Source of the DNA: M55B112 sp040880545
GTDB lineage: Bacteria > Bacteroidota > Bacteroidia > Bacteroidales > GCA-2748055
Assembly (NCBI GenBank): GCA_040880545.1
Contig: JBBDIE010000194.1
Coordinates: forward strand, 1 to 60,063
Direction: 5' to 3'
DNA: 60,063 bases
Shown: one piece after another, positions 35,982 through 44,707 of the stretch
How positions within the stretch are numbered: position 1 is the first letter of the stretch
Layout of the letters: the number at the start of each line of letters is the position of its first letter
Translations under genes and position numbers: made by a program
The notes under the pieces: model-generated
Database searches by the model: none
What the model saw: the letters and a program-made list of their open reading frames with translations, nothing else
What the model was told of the DNA's origin: nothing

Positions 35982-38414
35982 TTAATTGATGTTCAGGATA
36001 ACCGACTCTCCTTCCAGACCCTCCGCTCTGAAAAATATTTCTGCTGATCCCCGCTTACCTGATGGTTGCAAAACGAACAGACACTTACCGTTAAAAGCCT
36101 TCCTCTCATTAGCAACAAATGGCTCATGACTCACTGGGTTCCCATTATCCGTGGCGATTACTCTCGCATCTCCCTTTACCACGCAAGTAACCAGGTTATC
36201 TGACCGAGGCACCACTGTGCCATGCTCATCCAGTATATTGATCGTGATAAATGAAAGATCTTCTGCGTCGTTATTCAGCTGGCTCCTGTCTGCTATCACC
36301 TCCAGTTTTGCAGGCTCACCGGCCGTTGTCACCGTTGCCACCATCTCTTCACCCGAGGGTAGTATCCCCACAACTCGAAGTTCTCCGGGTTCAAATTTTA
36401 ATCGCCATTTCAAATGAAAGACAGTGTCGGAATTTTCCCGGACGCCCATAGATTTATCATTCAGAAATAACTCCACTGAACTGCAATTTGTATATGCCAT
36501 TACATCAATCTCCTCTCCCTCTGTCCAGTTCCAGTGCGGGAAAAGATGCAACACCGGCTCTTCTGTCCATTCACTTTTGTACATATGGTATACATCCTTT
36601 GGAAATCCGGCCAGGTCGATAATTCCAAAATAAGAACTTCGGGAGGGCCATCCATAGGGCGTGGGTTCTCCCAGGTAATCAAATCCGGTCCATATAAACA
36701 TCCCGGAAAGATATGGATGCTTTTTGATCAGTGACCACGATTCTTCATGGGTGGATCCCCATGGAGTGCTCACATTGTCGTATGAAGATACAGAATGGTC
36801 CGCATTGCCTTGATTAAAAGGAATATCCCACCGCACGGGCCATCTGCGTATACTGTCTGAAGGCATATCATAACTACCCCGGGTCATCAGTCCCGAAGTG
36901 GTCTCTGTTGCAATAAAAAAATTACCAGGAAACCGTTCCGGGAATTTCTCAAAATCCTTATGCTGGTAGTTGTACCCAATCACATCCATCTCTCCAGCCT
37001 TAAGTAAAGCATTGTCAGGATGAGGCCAGTTATTCCCGGTAACGATCTCACGTGTGGAATCAAGTGATCTGACAATACTAACCAGTTCTGAAGTGATATA
37101 TGTACCGGTAGAGTCCCACTGTTCAAGAATTTCATTACCGATACTCCAGAGAAATACCGATGGATGGTTTCTGTCGCGTAATATATGGTCCCTGAGATCC
37201 CGCTCGTGCCATTCGTCCCAGTAAAGGCTGTAATCATAGGGTGATTTTCTCTTTTTCCACATATCAAAAGTTTCATCCATCACCAGAAATCCCATCTGAT
37301 CACAGAGCTCCAGTAATTCAGTGGCCGGTGGGTTATGTGCCGTGCGGATCGCGTTACATCCCATCTCTTTCAGTAGTTCAAGCTGTCTTTCGAGGGCACG
37401 GGGATGAACCGCTGCCCCGAGACTGCCAAGATCGTGATGGTTGCAAACACCCCGTATTTTTAATGGCTGGTCGTTCAGGTAAAATCCCGTTTCATGATCA
37501 AACCTGAATTTTCGTATACCGAACCGGGTCTCGGTTTCATCGGTTCGATTTCCCGAATGATAAAGGGTAATCCTGAGCGTGTAAAGATCCGGCTCCAAAG
37601 TCGACCAGCGTTCAGGTTCCCTCAATTCAAATGCCATCTGTGCCGGGGTTGTGGATCCGGCTGCCACATCATAAGCTCCATCACCTTCAGCCACAAGCTT
37701 ATAACCCGGTGAAAACAGCTGCATACGTACCCGGACCTCCGCATTTTTAATAGTACTGTTTTGTATTACAGTTTCTACTGTAACCGTTGCCCTTTCCTTC
37801 TCCACCACAGGTGTAGTAATATAGGTCCCCCAGGTAGTACAATGAATTTTCGATGTCGACACTAGATGCACCCTCCGGTATATTCCCGAACCGCTGTACC
37901 ACCTGGAGTTGGGCTGTCTGGAGTTATCCACCTTCACCGCTATTATATTCTCTTCATCACCGTAATTCAGGTAGGGCGTCATATCATAGCTGAAGGAGAT
38001 ATAACCATTTGGCCGGATCCCCAACAGGTGGCCGTTCAGGTACACTTCACTGTTCCGGTAGATGCCACCGAAATGGATGGAGTGGTTCTTCACCGAATCC
38101 GCTGTATCAATGAAAAAAGATTTTCGATACCAACCAATACCTCCCGGTAACGCCCCGCCTCCAACGGTTGCAGGGTGGTCTTTACTAAATTCCCCCTCAA
38201 TACTCCAGTCATGGGGAAGGTCCAGGACCCGCCAGTTGGAATCATTTACCGACAACCCTGAAAATGGACCGTCACCCAGGTTAAACCTCCATGCTGAATT
38301 GAAATTCAATTCGATCCTGACCTTATCGTCAGTACTGTCTGAACATGAAACGTTGAAAATGATCAATACGATGGTGATGATCATTCCGTGAAAATTGAGT
38401 CCGGTTATTCTCAT
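35982..38414 (-). CDS. GH2 beta-galactosidase-type glycosidase, lipoprotein
   Basis: 810 residues. A lipoprotein signal ends in IIFNVSCSDS, so the enzyme is probably anchored in the outer membrane. Domain order is usual for GH2: sugar-binding domain (FNLGDGPFSGLSVNDSNWRVLDLPHDWSIEG), Ig-like domain, TIM barrel, and two further beta domains at the C-terminus. IRGVCNHHDLG and GCNAIRTAHNPP precede the acid/base glutamate in LWSIGNEILE (about E428); the nucleophile is the glutamate in FFIATETTSG. Beta-galactosidase is most likely, though beta-glucuronidase or mannosidase relatives share the fold. It is first in the operon, with its promoter at 38460. Confidence 0.9.
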   Translation of the reverse strand: MRITGLNFHGMIITIVLIIFNVSCSDSTDDKVRIELNFNSAWRFNLGDGPFSGLSVNDSNWRVLDLPHDWSIEGEFSKDHPATVGGGALPGGIGWYRKSFFIDTADSVKNHSIHFGGIYRNSEVYLNGHLLGIRPNGYISFSYDMTPYLNYGDEENIIAVKVDNSRQPNSRWYSGSGIYRRVHLVSTSKIHCTTWGTYITTPVVEKERATVTVETVIQNSTIKNAEVRVRMQLFSPGYKLVAEGDGAYDVAAGSTTPAQMAFELREPERWSTLEPDLYTLRITLYHSGNRTDETETRFGIRKFRFDHETGFYLNDQPLKIRGVCNHHDLGSLGAAVHPRALERQLELLKEMGCNAIRTAHNPPATELLELCDQMGFLVMDETFDMWKKRKSPYDYSLYWDEWHERDLRDHILRDRNHPSVFLWSIGNEILEQWDSTGTYITSELVSIVRSLDSTREIVTGNNWPHPDNALLKAGEMDVIGYNYQHKDFEKFPERFPGNFFIATETTSGLMTRGSYDMPSDSIRRWPVRWDIPFNQGNADHSVSSYDNVSTPWGSTHEESWSLIKKHPYLSGMFIWTGFDYLGEPTPYGWPSRSSYFGIIDLAGFPKDVYHMYKSEWTEEPVLHLFPHWNWTEGEEIDVMAYTNCSSVELFLNDKSMGVRENSDTVFHLKWRLKFEPGELRVVGILPSGEEMVATVTTAGEPAKLEVIADRSQLNNDAEDLSFITINILDEHGTVVPRSDNLVTCVVKGDARVIATDNGNPVSHEPFVANERKAFNGKCLFVLQPSGKRGSAEIFFRAEGLEGESVILNIN

Positions 38415-38459
38415 GATTGGGTATGTGTTGGAATTGACTTAGCGTTTCAGAGACGCTTT

Positions 38460-38467
38460 CAAAGATA
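38460..38467 (-). promoter_or_regulatory. -7 promoter element of the GH2-GH31-esterase operon
   Basis: TATCTTTG on the minus strand, exact TAnnTTTG. Transcription should start near 38454, within the AGCGT/ACGCT inverted repeat, giving a leader of about 40 nt. Confidence 0.55.
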
Positions 38468-38763
38468 TGATTATCATTCGAAATTTACCAGAAAATTCAT
38501 TTTTCAATTGCTCTACAACCAACCATTAATTGAAACGGAAAAACGAACTATATACCGGAAACGACTCTTGAGGTAATTGAATTGTCATAACAAAAAATCA
38601 AAACCTCACGCCATATCTTCATTTAAAGACTATGAAAATACGGGAAGGATCCAAGGAATCAATATCAGAAATGTCATTCCCATAGTTGTTAAATAATAGA
38701 AAAACAAAAGTTTAACCAAATTATGAAAGGGTCTGCTGAAAAACATGAATTATAATACCAGCG

Positions 38764-38798
38764 AAAAAAAAAGACCATCCATAGGACGGTCTTTTTTT
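38764..38798 (-). terminator. Terminator of the 38832 gene, bidirectional form
   Basis: AGACCATCC (38772-38780) pairs with GGACGGTCT (38784-38792) with one A-C mismatch and an ATA loop; A-run and T-run on both sides. It lies 34 bp after the stop of the minus-strand gene at 38832. Confidence 0.8.
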
Positions 38799-38831
38799 AC
38801 GGGTAAGGTTCAGTAAATTTTTTAGGTCAGT

Positions 38832-39314
38832 TTATGAAACCAGCATTTCAGGCAGAAACCCTGCGATCAAATTAATGGCTGTCTTCTTATCAATTTTACG
38901 TTTATCACTCAGAACGGTCTGTTCACTGTATTCAACCGGATCAAACCTGTACTGTGTATCCGGATTTGAAAACATGATCTTTCTTGCACCAAAACCTTGT
39001 TTCGTACAATCATAAAAAATAGTGAATTCCCGATTGTAAGCGATAAACGATTTGCATTTTCCATCCAGATTCACGGCAATATTGAAGTTCTTTGAAGGAT
39101 CATCATAATAAACCTTGAATACTTCATAAACATTTCCCTGGAAATGATATACATCGTTCGTCGTTCTTACAACAAAATCTCCAGCAGAAGAAAAAGAGGT
39201 TCCGGTTGTGTATACATCCGTAATTTCGCCTTCAGCAAAAACTACGCTGGTAGTCATAACAAGCGCCAATGCAATTGTCAATAATCCTGAAATAAAACTA
39301 ACCTTTGTTTTCAT
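38832..39314 (-). CDS. Secreted protein of unknown function
   Basis: 160 residues with a clear signal peptide (FISGLLTIALALVMTTSVVFAEG). The mature part is beta-rich (VYHFQGNVYEVFKVYYDD, FNIAVNLDGKCKSFIAYNREFTIFYDC) with two cysteines about 16 residues apart that could form a disulfide, and ends in a basic then hydrophobic tail (KRKIDKKTAINLIAGFLPEML). No family is recognised. It has its own terminator and long flanking gaps. The size and pattern suggest a small periplasmic or extracellular protein. Confidence 0.7.
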   Translation of the reverse strand: MKTKVSFISGLLTIALALVMTTSVVFAEGEITDVYTTGTSFSSAGDFVVRTTNDVYHFQGNVYEVFKVYYDDPSKNFNIAVNLDGKCKSFIAYNREFTIFYDCTKQGFGARKIMFSNPDTQYRFDPVEYSEQTVLSDKRKIDKKTAINLIAGFLPEMLVS

Positions 39315-39607
39315 AGTAATATATATTAAAAATTTAACAAAAAAGCTGGTTTAAGCTTCTGGTGTACGCATTCACGCGGACAATCAATATGTCAAAGAAC
39401 TTTACAATTTCAAGTGATCTCATGCAGTATCCTTATAAAATTAGACCGGGAGACGAAACTTTGAAAATTTATTCAGCCAACGACTGGAAAACGTAAGTAA
39501 ATGTATATACAAAGAACTGAAGTGGCATATTCATGTACTCTTCGGCCAACAGTTAAATAAATACAGAGAACACATTGTCAAAAAACGTCACGACCCCGAA
39601 ACATAAA

Positions 39608-40249
39608 TTATACATTTTCAATCCTGAGGTCTACACTATATACATTTCCCTTTCGTCCAGTTTCCAGGTGATACCGGCCGTAACACTTATTATCCAGCAA
39701 CTCCCTGGCCGCTACAATTCCAAGTCCCTCCTGTTCACCATTCCTGTCATCTTCCTGGATTGATGGAACCAGATTATTTATTCTGAAAAAAAGTGTATTT
39801 GATTTCACCAATATTTTAATGGTAAGCCACCCCTTCCCTGAACATTTCCGGATACCATGCTTAAAACTATTTTCTACAAACGTATATATCAGCAGCGGTG
39901 GGATCATCACCTTGTCTAATTCCCCCGACACCTGGAAATCCAATAAAAAACTGGTCTCCTGCAGCCAGATGTTTTCCAGCTTGATATACTCCTCAATGAG
40001 ATTCACCTCATCTTCCAGTGTAATATAATTTCGCCGTAATGCGGATACCACCCTTGTCAATAGCGCTGAAAGGCCCGCGATCGCATCAGCAGTCTGATCA
40101 GATCTTTTAACAGACAGCGCATAAAGGTTATTTAAGGAATTAAATAGAAAATGCGGCTGCAGCAACATCTTGAATAGCTCCAGGTTGCCATGGGAATTTG
40201 CTGTAATGTTATCCCGTAGAGATAATTCGCTTTGGTTAATTTGCATCAT
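39608..40249 (-). CDS. Soluble LytS-type histidine kinase core
   Basis: 213 residues consisting almost entirely of the LytS kinase core. The phosphoacceptor box FKMLLQPHFLFNSLNNLYALS (His about 33) and the N-box IPPLLIYTFVENSFKHGIRK are intact, and GLGIVAARELLD follows. There is no transmembrane domain, unlike usual LytS kinases of about 350 residues, and the gap upstream shows no hydrophobic coding frame in register. It may be a truncated copy or a cytoplasmic partner for the two membrane proteins encoded upstream. It lies 494 bp from them, behind a hairpin at 40535. Confidence 0.85.
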   Translation of the reverse strand: MMQINQSELSLRDNITANSHGNLELFKMLLQPHFLFNSLNNLYALSVKRSDQTADAIAGLSALLTRVVSALRRNYITLEDEVNLIEEYIKLENIWLQETSFLLDFQVSGELDKVMIPPLLIYTFVENSFKHGIRKCSGKGWLTIKILVKSNTLFFRINNLVPSIQEDDRNGEQEGLGIVAARELLDNKCYGRYHLETGRKGNVYSVDLRIENV

Positions 40250-40742
40250 TTCAATGTTTTAGCTGGTTTTCCAGGTAAGCTATTCAATCTGCCTGATAAA
40301 ATCACATTTCATGCCAAAGGATGTAATATGTTGATTTTGTAATATTTACGATTTTTTACTAAATCTGAATAAGTGTTAAAATCGTCCGATTTTGTACATC
40401 TTTGTTCGGTGTGTCTGAAATCGGTCATTCGGTACAGAGTTTTTATACGGCAATCAACACCGACTTGTCTTTAAACCATTGAATGAACATAGCAATGTGA
40501 AAGATTCAGGATTGACCTGGAAGAGGGGTATAAAAAAACTTGCCGTCATGAGCTTTATATATTAACCTAAACCAGAGAAGTACGACGGCAAGTTTTTGAG
40601 AGTCGGGGTAAATGTAAGAGAACACAAGTAGGGATAAAAATTAATTCAGTGTAAGGGAAGCAAAGAACGCCTCATTACATTTTCCTGCCGGTAAACGGCG
40701 TAAACACCATTGTAAACTACTGGGCCTGACTCCTGAACAGGG
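40250..40742. other. Intergenic region between kinase genes
   Basis: 493 bp with no supported gene. It holds the hairpin at 40535-40597 and must carry the promoter of the soluble kinase gene (39608), although no exact TAnnTTTG was found close to that start. The rest is AT-rich. Confidence 0.5.
40535..40597. terminator. Long hairpin with T-runs, probable terminator of the kinase operon
   Basis: AAAAACTTGCCGTC (40535-40548) and GACGGCAAGTTTTT (40584-40597) are perfect 14-bp complements separated by 35 nt. The minus-strand copy ends in seven Ts, the plus-strand copy in five, so it may terminate both ways. The loop is unusually long for a plain terminator. It lies about 145 bp downstream of the 40743 gene. 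Confidence 0.6.
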
Positions 40743-41762
40743 TTATACCTGATTCTCCAGGATCAACAACGTATCGCTATGCTCCGAATGATTCAACCTG
40801 ATTGTGAATCGTCCGGGGTAGAGTTGTTCCATCTCATCAATAATCATCCCTGGGTCGTCTATGAATAAACCATTTTTCCTGCTCCACGATATTTCAGTTA
40901 CATTGCGGGATGATCTCGATACCACCAGTTTATCTGCAGGAAACTGTCCAGCTTGCCGGCACATGATCTCGATTGGTGAAAATACCATACATCCAGGAAT
41001 TTCCTGCGGGCCGGGTCCATTATCTTCCATACGTACCCCCGGATGACTCTTTGCCAGGAATATCCCATATAACTGCAACAGTTTCCGAACATTTTTCAGT
41101 TCCTCCTCCATCCTGATTACTGGACTTTTCCTGGATTGCATCACCGATTTTAATATTTCAGAGAGAAGGACAATCGCAGCAGGTACTTTTTCAGCACTAT
41201 CAGACGAAAGCCTTTCAATGGATGAGATCGAATACAACAACATCCCCGGCAGGATCTCTGCATTTGCATCAGCCCGTTCCAAAAACAAATTCCTGCTGAT
41301 GATCTGCTGCTTCTTTTTATCAGAAATGTACCAGGTTCGGATCATCTTTGTTGCTGCAAAAACCAGGATAATATAGATATTTCCTATTCCACTGACAAAT
41401 ACTTTCCCCGGATCAAACTTAGAAAAGTCATGAGAAAATACCCCTGGGAATAATTTTGACATGATGCCCGAAGTAATGACCATTTCAATAAAGGAAAAAA
41501 GTGTCATCAAAAAAATGAAAAGGAGCACAAACAGGATGATATAATAGCCCTTTAAAAATCTGGAAGCTGCCCAGTATACAACCAGGTAAGTGTGCAGGAT
41601 AAATATCGGCAAGGTAACCAGGTAGTAAGCCAGCCATCCGGCATAAACATCCATTCCGGATCCAAAACTCTTTACGAAAGTAAATCCGAAAACCCAGGCT
41701 GCCCAGAATATTCCGTGTCTTAAATACCTGTTTTCAATTGATATGTTTACCGGTCCGGTCAT
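40743..41762 (-). CDS. Degenerate LytS-type membrane protein (probable pseudokinase)
   Basis: 339 residues. The N-terminal half has four membrane helices (ILFVLLFIFLMTLFSFIEMVI and others) as in its neighbour at 41764. The C-terminal half aligns by position to the LytS core but lacks its catalytic residues: the PHFLFN box reads ILPGMLLYSISS, with glycine (about residue 173) in place of the phosphoacceptor histidine, and the N-box VENxxxHG reads IEIMCRQAG. The frame is complete and uninterrupted, so this is a maintained protein, not a decaying gene. Its start lies one base after the stop of the intact kinase, implying coupled translation. It may form a heterodimer with or modulate that kinase. 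Confidence 0.75.
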   Translation of the reverse strand: MTGPVNISIENRYLRHGIFWAAWVFGFTFVKSFGSGMDVYAGWLAYYLVTLPIFILHTYLVVYWAASRFLKGYYIILFVLLFIFLMTLFSFIEMVITSGIMSKLFPGVFSHDFSKFDPGKVFVSGIGNIYIILVFAATKMIRTWYISDKKKQQIISRNLFLERADANAEILPGMLLYSISSIERLSSDSAEKVPAAIVLLSEILKSVMQSRKSPVIRMEEELKNVRKLLQLYGIFLAKSHPGVRMEDNGPGPQEIPGCMVFSPIEIMCRQAGQFPADKLVVSRSSRNVTEISWSRKNGLFIDDPGMIIDEMEQLYPGRFTIRLNHSEHSDTLLILENQV

Positions 41763-41763
41763 C

Positions 41764-42834
41764 TTAAATTCTCAGTTTCAGGTCTATACTGTATGTATCA
41801 TCTTTGTTATACACGCACATCGTGTACTTACCCGGGTAAAGTAATTGTAGTGCATTGTTGCTGCCAGCTGACACACCTTTGTTGAATTCCGATGCTGCCT
41901 CACCAGGATATCCGCTTTTGCTGTTTGAAGCATGAAATGAAACACTATTCTCCGCCGAATGCACCGATATTCGGATCCAGGCTGAACCATCTTCCAGGCT
42001 GCAGCCATGATCAAAGCAGTTCTCCACAAATGTAAACAGTACAAATGGATATAATTTCTTCCCCCCGGCCTCACCGGTTACCACGTAATCAACTGAAAGC
42101 CGCTCACCGTATCTTAATTTTTCCAGATTAATGTAATCTTCAATGGCCCGGAGTTCCCTGCTTAGTGGAACAGACTGTGATTTCCCGTCGATAAAGTAAA
42201 AAGACAATACCGAACGAAGCCTTCCCAGGTTACTTTTTACCACATCGGCATGATTCAGAGACAAACAATAAAGGTTATTCAGGTTATTGAAAACTACATG
42301 GGGATCCAGTTGATGCTTAAGTAATTTTATCTCAGACCTGATCTGATATTCCTGCAACTCCTTTAACCTTCTATTCAGATGATGGTTATCTTTCAAAAAT
42401 TTCGCAATCAGAAAAATGGCAACAATAAAGGTCATATCTTTCGTATTTACAATCATCCTGGAAAGTTCGAAAGTCCGGGATGAATCCGGATATTCACCCG
42501 AAATTACCGAGTAAAAGAGATAATCGGAAAAGAGAAATTTTAAACCGGAGATAACCATTCCGCCCATAACAAAAGCGGTAATAAAGAAAATATACTTTCT
42601 GTTGCTCAATAACCACGGAACCAGGATATATGCTGTCAGGTAGGCATATCCGAAAAAAAAGACTGAATTAATCAAAACCCCCTGTAATATATCGGTAAGT
42701 GTGCCTGGTCGGGCCCCCTGAAACCAGATGATCCAGGTAAATAAAAGGTTCATCCCGATAAACAGAAACAGATGCCTTCCGACACGGAACAAGCCTTTAT
42801 CCGAATACAAAAGTAATTCCGTTATTTTGCTCAT
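41764..42834 (-). CDS. LytS-type sensor histidine kinase
   Basis: 356 residues. Four transmembrane helices (FLFIGMNLLFTWIIWF, INSVFFFGYAYLTAYILVPW, IFFITAFVMGGMVISGLKFLF, MTFIVAIFLIAKFL) are followed by LKHQLDPHVVFNNLNNLYCLS (His about 179) and an N-box LFTFVENCFDHGCS; the following glycine boxes are weak (VSAGSNNALQLLY). It is first of a two-gene operon with the degenerate paralogue and diverges from the LytTR regulator gene at 43128, its likely phosphorylation partner. Confidence 0.9.
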   Translation of the reverse strand: MSKITELLLYSDKGLFRVGRHLFLFIGMNLLFTWIIWFQGARPGTLTDILQGVLINSVFFFGYAYLTAYILVPWLLSNRKYIFFITAFVMGGMVISGLKFLFSDYLFYSVISGEYPDSSRTFELSRMIVNTKDMTFIVAIFLIAKFLKDNHHLNRRLKELQEYQIRSEIKLLKHQLDPHVVFNNLNNLYCLSLNHADVVKSNLGRLRSVLSFYFIDGKSQSVPLSRELRAIEDYINLEKLRYGERLSVDYVVTGEAGGKKLYPFVLFTFVENCFDHGCSLEDGSAWIRISVHSAENSVSFHASNSKSGYPGEAASEFNKGVSAGSNNALQLLYPGKYTMCVYNKDDTYSIDLKLRI

Positions 42835-43127
42835 AAACCTCTGTTAATGATTTAGATTGCTCTGTCAAACTCCAGCAATTGACCATACAATATTACGAAC
42901 GTGGTAACTTTCCTCCATCTATAATCTGTAAACAACAGCAATGTTTCAGTATACAACCACTATCGGTCCTGATTTGCAGTATGCCCGGACTTTCAGGTTA
43001 TTCACGGTCCAAAGGCTGCGGTTGGCTGAATTATTATGGAATCGTTGTTGAATTTATATTGTTAAACATAACTTGAGATTCTATATGTATGTTGCTAACT
43101 TTATACCAATGCTATAATAAACATTAG

Positions 43128-43847
43128 ATGAAAACAAAATGTATAATAATAGATGATGAACCGCTTGCACGGGAATTAATCAGGGGGCACGTCCAGAAGC
43201 TTGAGAATTTCGAAATAGTCCGGGAATGTGCAAATGCCATGGAGGCGATGGAGACGTTACGGGGTAACAACATCGACCTGATGTTTCTGGATATAAAAAT
43301 GCCCCAGATTTCCGGAATTGAATTTCTAAAGACAATTAAAAATCCGCCTAAAGTTATCATCACCACAGCATTCAGCCAGTATGCCATTGAAGGGTTTGAA
43401 CTGGATGTAGTGGATTATCTTATGAAACCGGTAACGTTCGAACGGTTTTTCAAAGCGGTGAATAAATTTTTCGCCACTCAAACCAGACAGGAAGTTACCA
43501 TGGAAAGCGAGCATGGTATCAACGAGCATGAATTCATCTATGTCAAGGAAAACAAAAAGATCATCAAGATATACCTGAAAGATATTCATTTTATAGAAGG
43601 TTTGAACGAATACATCCGTATCCATACCGACACACGCAGGGTAGTGGTGAAGAGCAGCCTCCTGTCCATAGAAAAGAACCTGCCATCTGAATTGTTCATT
43701 CGTGTACATAAATCCTACATTGTTTCAATACCGAGGATCCGTGCCTTCAATGCCACAACCATTGAGCTTGAAAATGCGAAGGTGCGTATCGGAAGAAATT
43801 ACAAAAACCAGGTATTCAGTTCGCTGCAGTTTAAAAACGAAGTTTAG
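43128..43847 (+). CDS. LytTR-type response regulator
   Basis: 239 residues. Receiver domain with D9/D10 in IIIDDEPLARELI, phosphorylation site D55 in MFLDIKMPQISG, conserved T in ITTAFSQYA and K in YLMKPVTFERF. The LytTR DNA-binding domain follows (about 135-235: FIYVKENKKIIKIYLKDIHFIEGLNEYIRIHT, FIRVHKSYIVSIPRI, VRIGRNYKNQV). It is transcribed away from the kinase genes. Its targets may include the neighbouring susCD genes, the kinases or itself. It is convergent with the sus operon, with the terminator at 43889 between them. Confidence 0.93.
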   Translation: MKTKCIIIDDEPLARELIRGHVQKLENFEIVRECANAMEAMETLRGNNIDLMFLDIKMPQISGIEFLKTIKNPPKVIITTAFSQYAIEGFELDVVDYLMKPVTFERFFKAVNKFFATQTRQEVTMESEHGINEHEFIYVKENKKIIKIYLKDIHFIEGLNEYIRIHTDTRRVVVKSSLLSIEKNLPSELFIRVHKSYIVSIPRIRAFNATTIELENAKVRIGRNYKNQVFSSLQFKNEV

Positions 43848-43888
43848 TAGTATTAAACCGGACAAGTATCAGTGGAGCGGTCATAAAT

Positions 43889-43916
43889 AAAGGGTGCCCC
43901 TTTCGGAACACCCTTT
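43889..43916 (-). terminator. Terminator of the sus operon
   Basis: AAAGGGTG (43889-43896) and CACCCTTT (43909-43916) form a perfect 8-bp stem with a 12-nt loop. On the minus strand it is followed by ATTTATG. It lies 20 bp after the stop of the 43937 gene and 42 bp beyond the regulator's stop. Confidence 0.7.
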
Positions 43917-43936
43917 ACCAGGATAAAAATAGATGA

Positions 43937-44695
43937 TCAGTCAGGCACCGTAAATGTATGGGTGTTGTTATCCCATACTCCTCCGGTATCATCAACAACT
44001 GTGTAGTCCACAACAATGGTCCTGGTAACACCATCATAGGAACCCGAACCACTAATTGTAAGTGGTGTATCTCCATATATTTGAACTTGTGGATCAATGA
44101 TCACCTTCTGGTCGAAATCTGCACTGAAAGAATAGTCGATTTCCCATCCGGAGTCCCAAAAATTGGTATTTGTCAGTACATGATCCACATCCGTAGCAAC
44201 AAAATCTACCAGGTAATCGCCATATCCGGGTTCATTGCAATTGAAGGCGATGGCATAATCGTCTTGTACAAATGGTACGAACCTGGTAATGGTAACATCC
44301 ACGGCAAGATTGTTCCCGTTTCTGCCCAATGCAATACCACCACTCACCTCTGTCAAAGTCAGTGTGGCCGACAGGGAAGCATCGGTTACGATCCCGGCCT
44401 CAACCGGAATTACAACGGTTTCCTGGCTCTTTCCGCCATCGATCAACACAGTGCCGGAAGCCTCGTAATCCCCGGTAATCTCATAGGAAACAGTGTATGA
44501 TTCATAAATCACCGTTCTGGAACTAAGTGTGACTTGTATGTTTCCCCCTTCCGGAACAGTAATTACTGAGGTATTGGCCAACTCCACGTATGCCGGGTAG
44601 GAATTTGAAAAATCAGGTTCTGCAGGATCATAGGTCTCGCAACTTGAGAGGATCATCAATGCAAGCAGGACTGTTATTTTAAATATATTCTTCAT
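43937..44695 (-). CDS. SusE/F-position surface lipoprotein
   Basis: 252 residues with a lipoprotein signal (ITVLLALMILSSCETYD). The N-terminal domain is a Calx-beta or Ig-like sandwich (SVITVPEGGNIQVTLSSRTVIYESYTVSYEITGDYEASG), the C-terminal part is beta-rich with many aromatics (FWDSGWEIDYSFSADF). It is third in the susC-susD operon, 12 bp after susD, the place of SusE/SusF-type surface glycan-binding lipoproteins. Its ligand is not known; the sequence family is not recognised with certainty. Confidence 0.78.
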   Translation of the reverse strand: MKNIFKITVLLALMILSSCETYDPAEPDFSNSYPAYVELANTSVITVPEGGNIQVTLSSRTVIYESYTVSYEITGDYEASGTVLIDGGKSQETVVIPVEAGIVTDASLSATLTLTEVSGGIALGRNGNNLAVDVTITRFVPFVQDDYAIAFNCNEPGYGDYLVDFVATDVDHVLTNTNFWDSGWEIDYSFSADFDQKVIIDPQVQIYGDTPLTISGSGSYDGVTRTIVVDYTVVDDTGGVWDNNTHTFTVPD

Positions 44696-44707
44696 CTTTC
44701 TTTTTTT

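Larger units (their letters stand above)
38415..38831. other. Intergenic region upstream of the GH2 operon
   Basis: Contains the GH2 promoter (38460-38467), a small inverted repeat AGCGT/ACGCT (38441-38445 and 38453-38457) in the expected leader, and at its far end the terminator of the 38832 gene. The stretch between about 38480 and 38755 is AT-rich and shows no supported gene. Confidence 0.6.
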
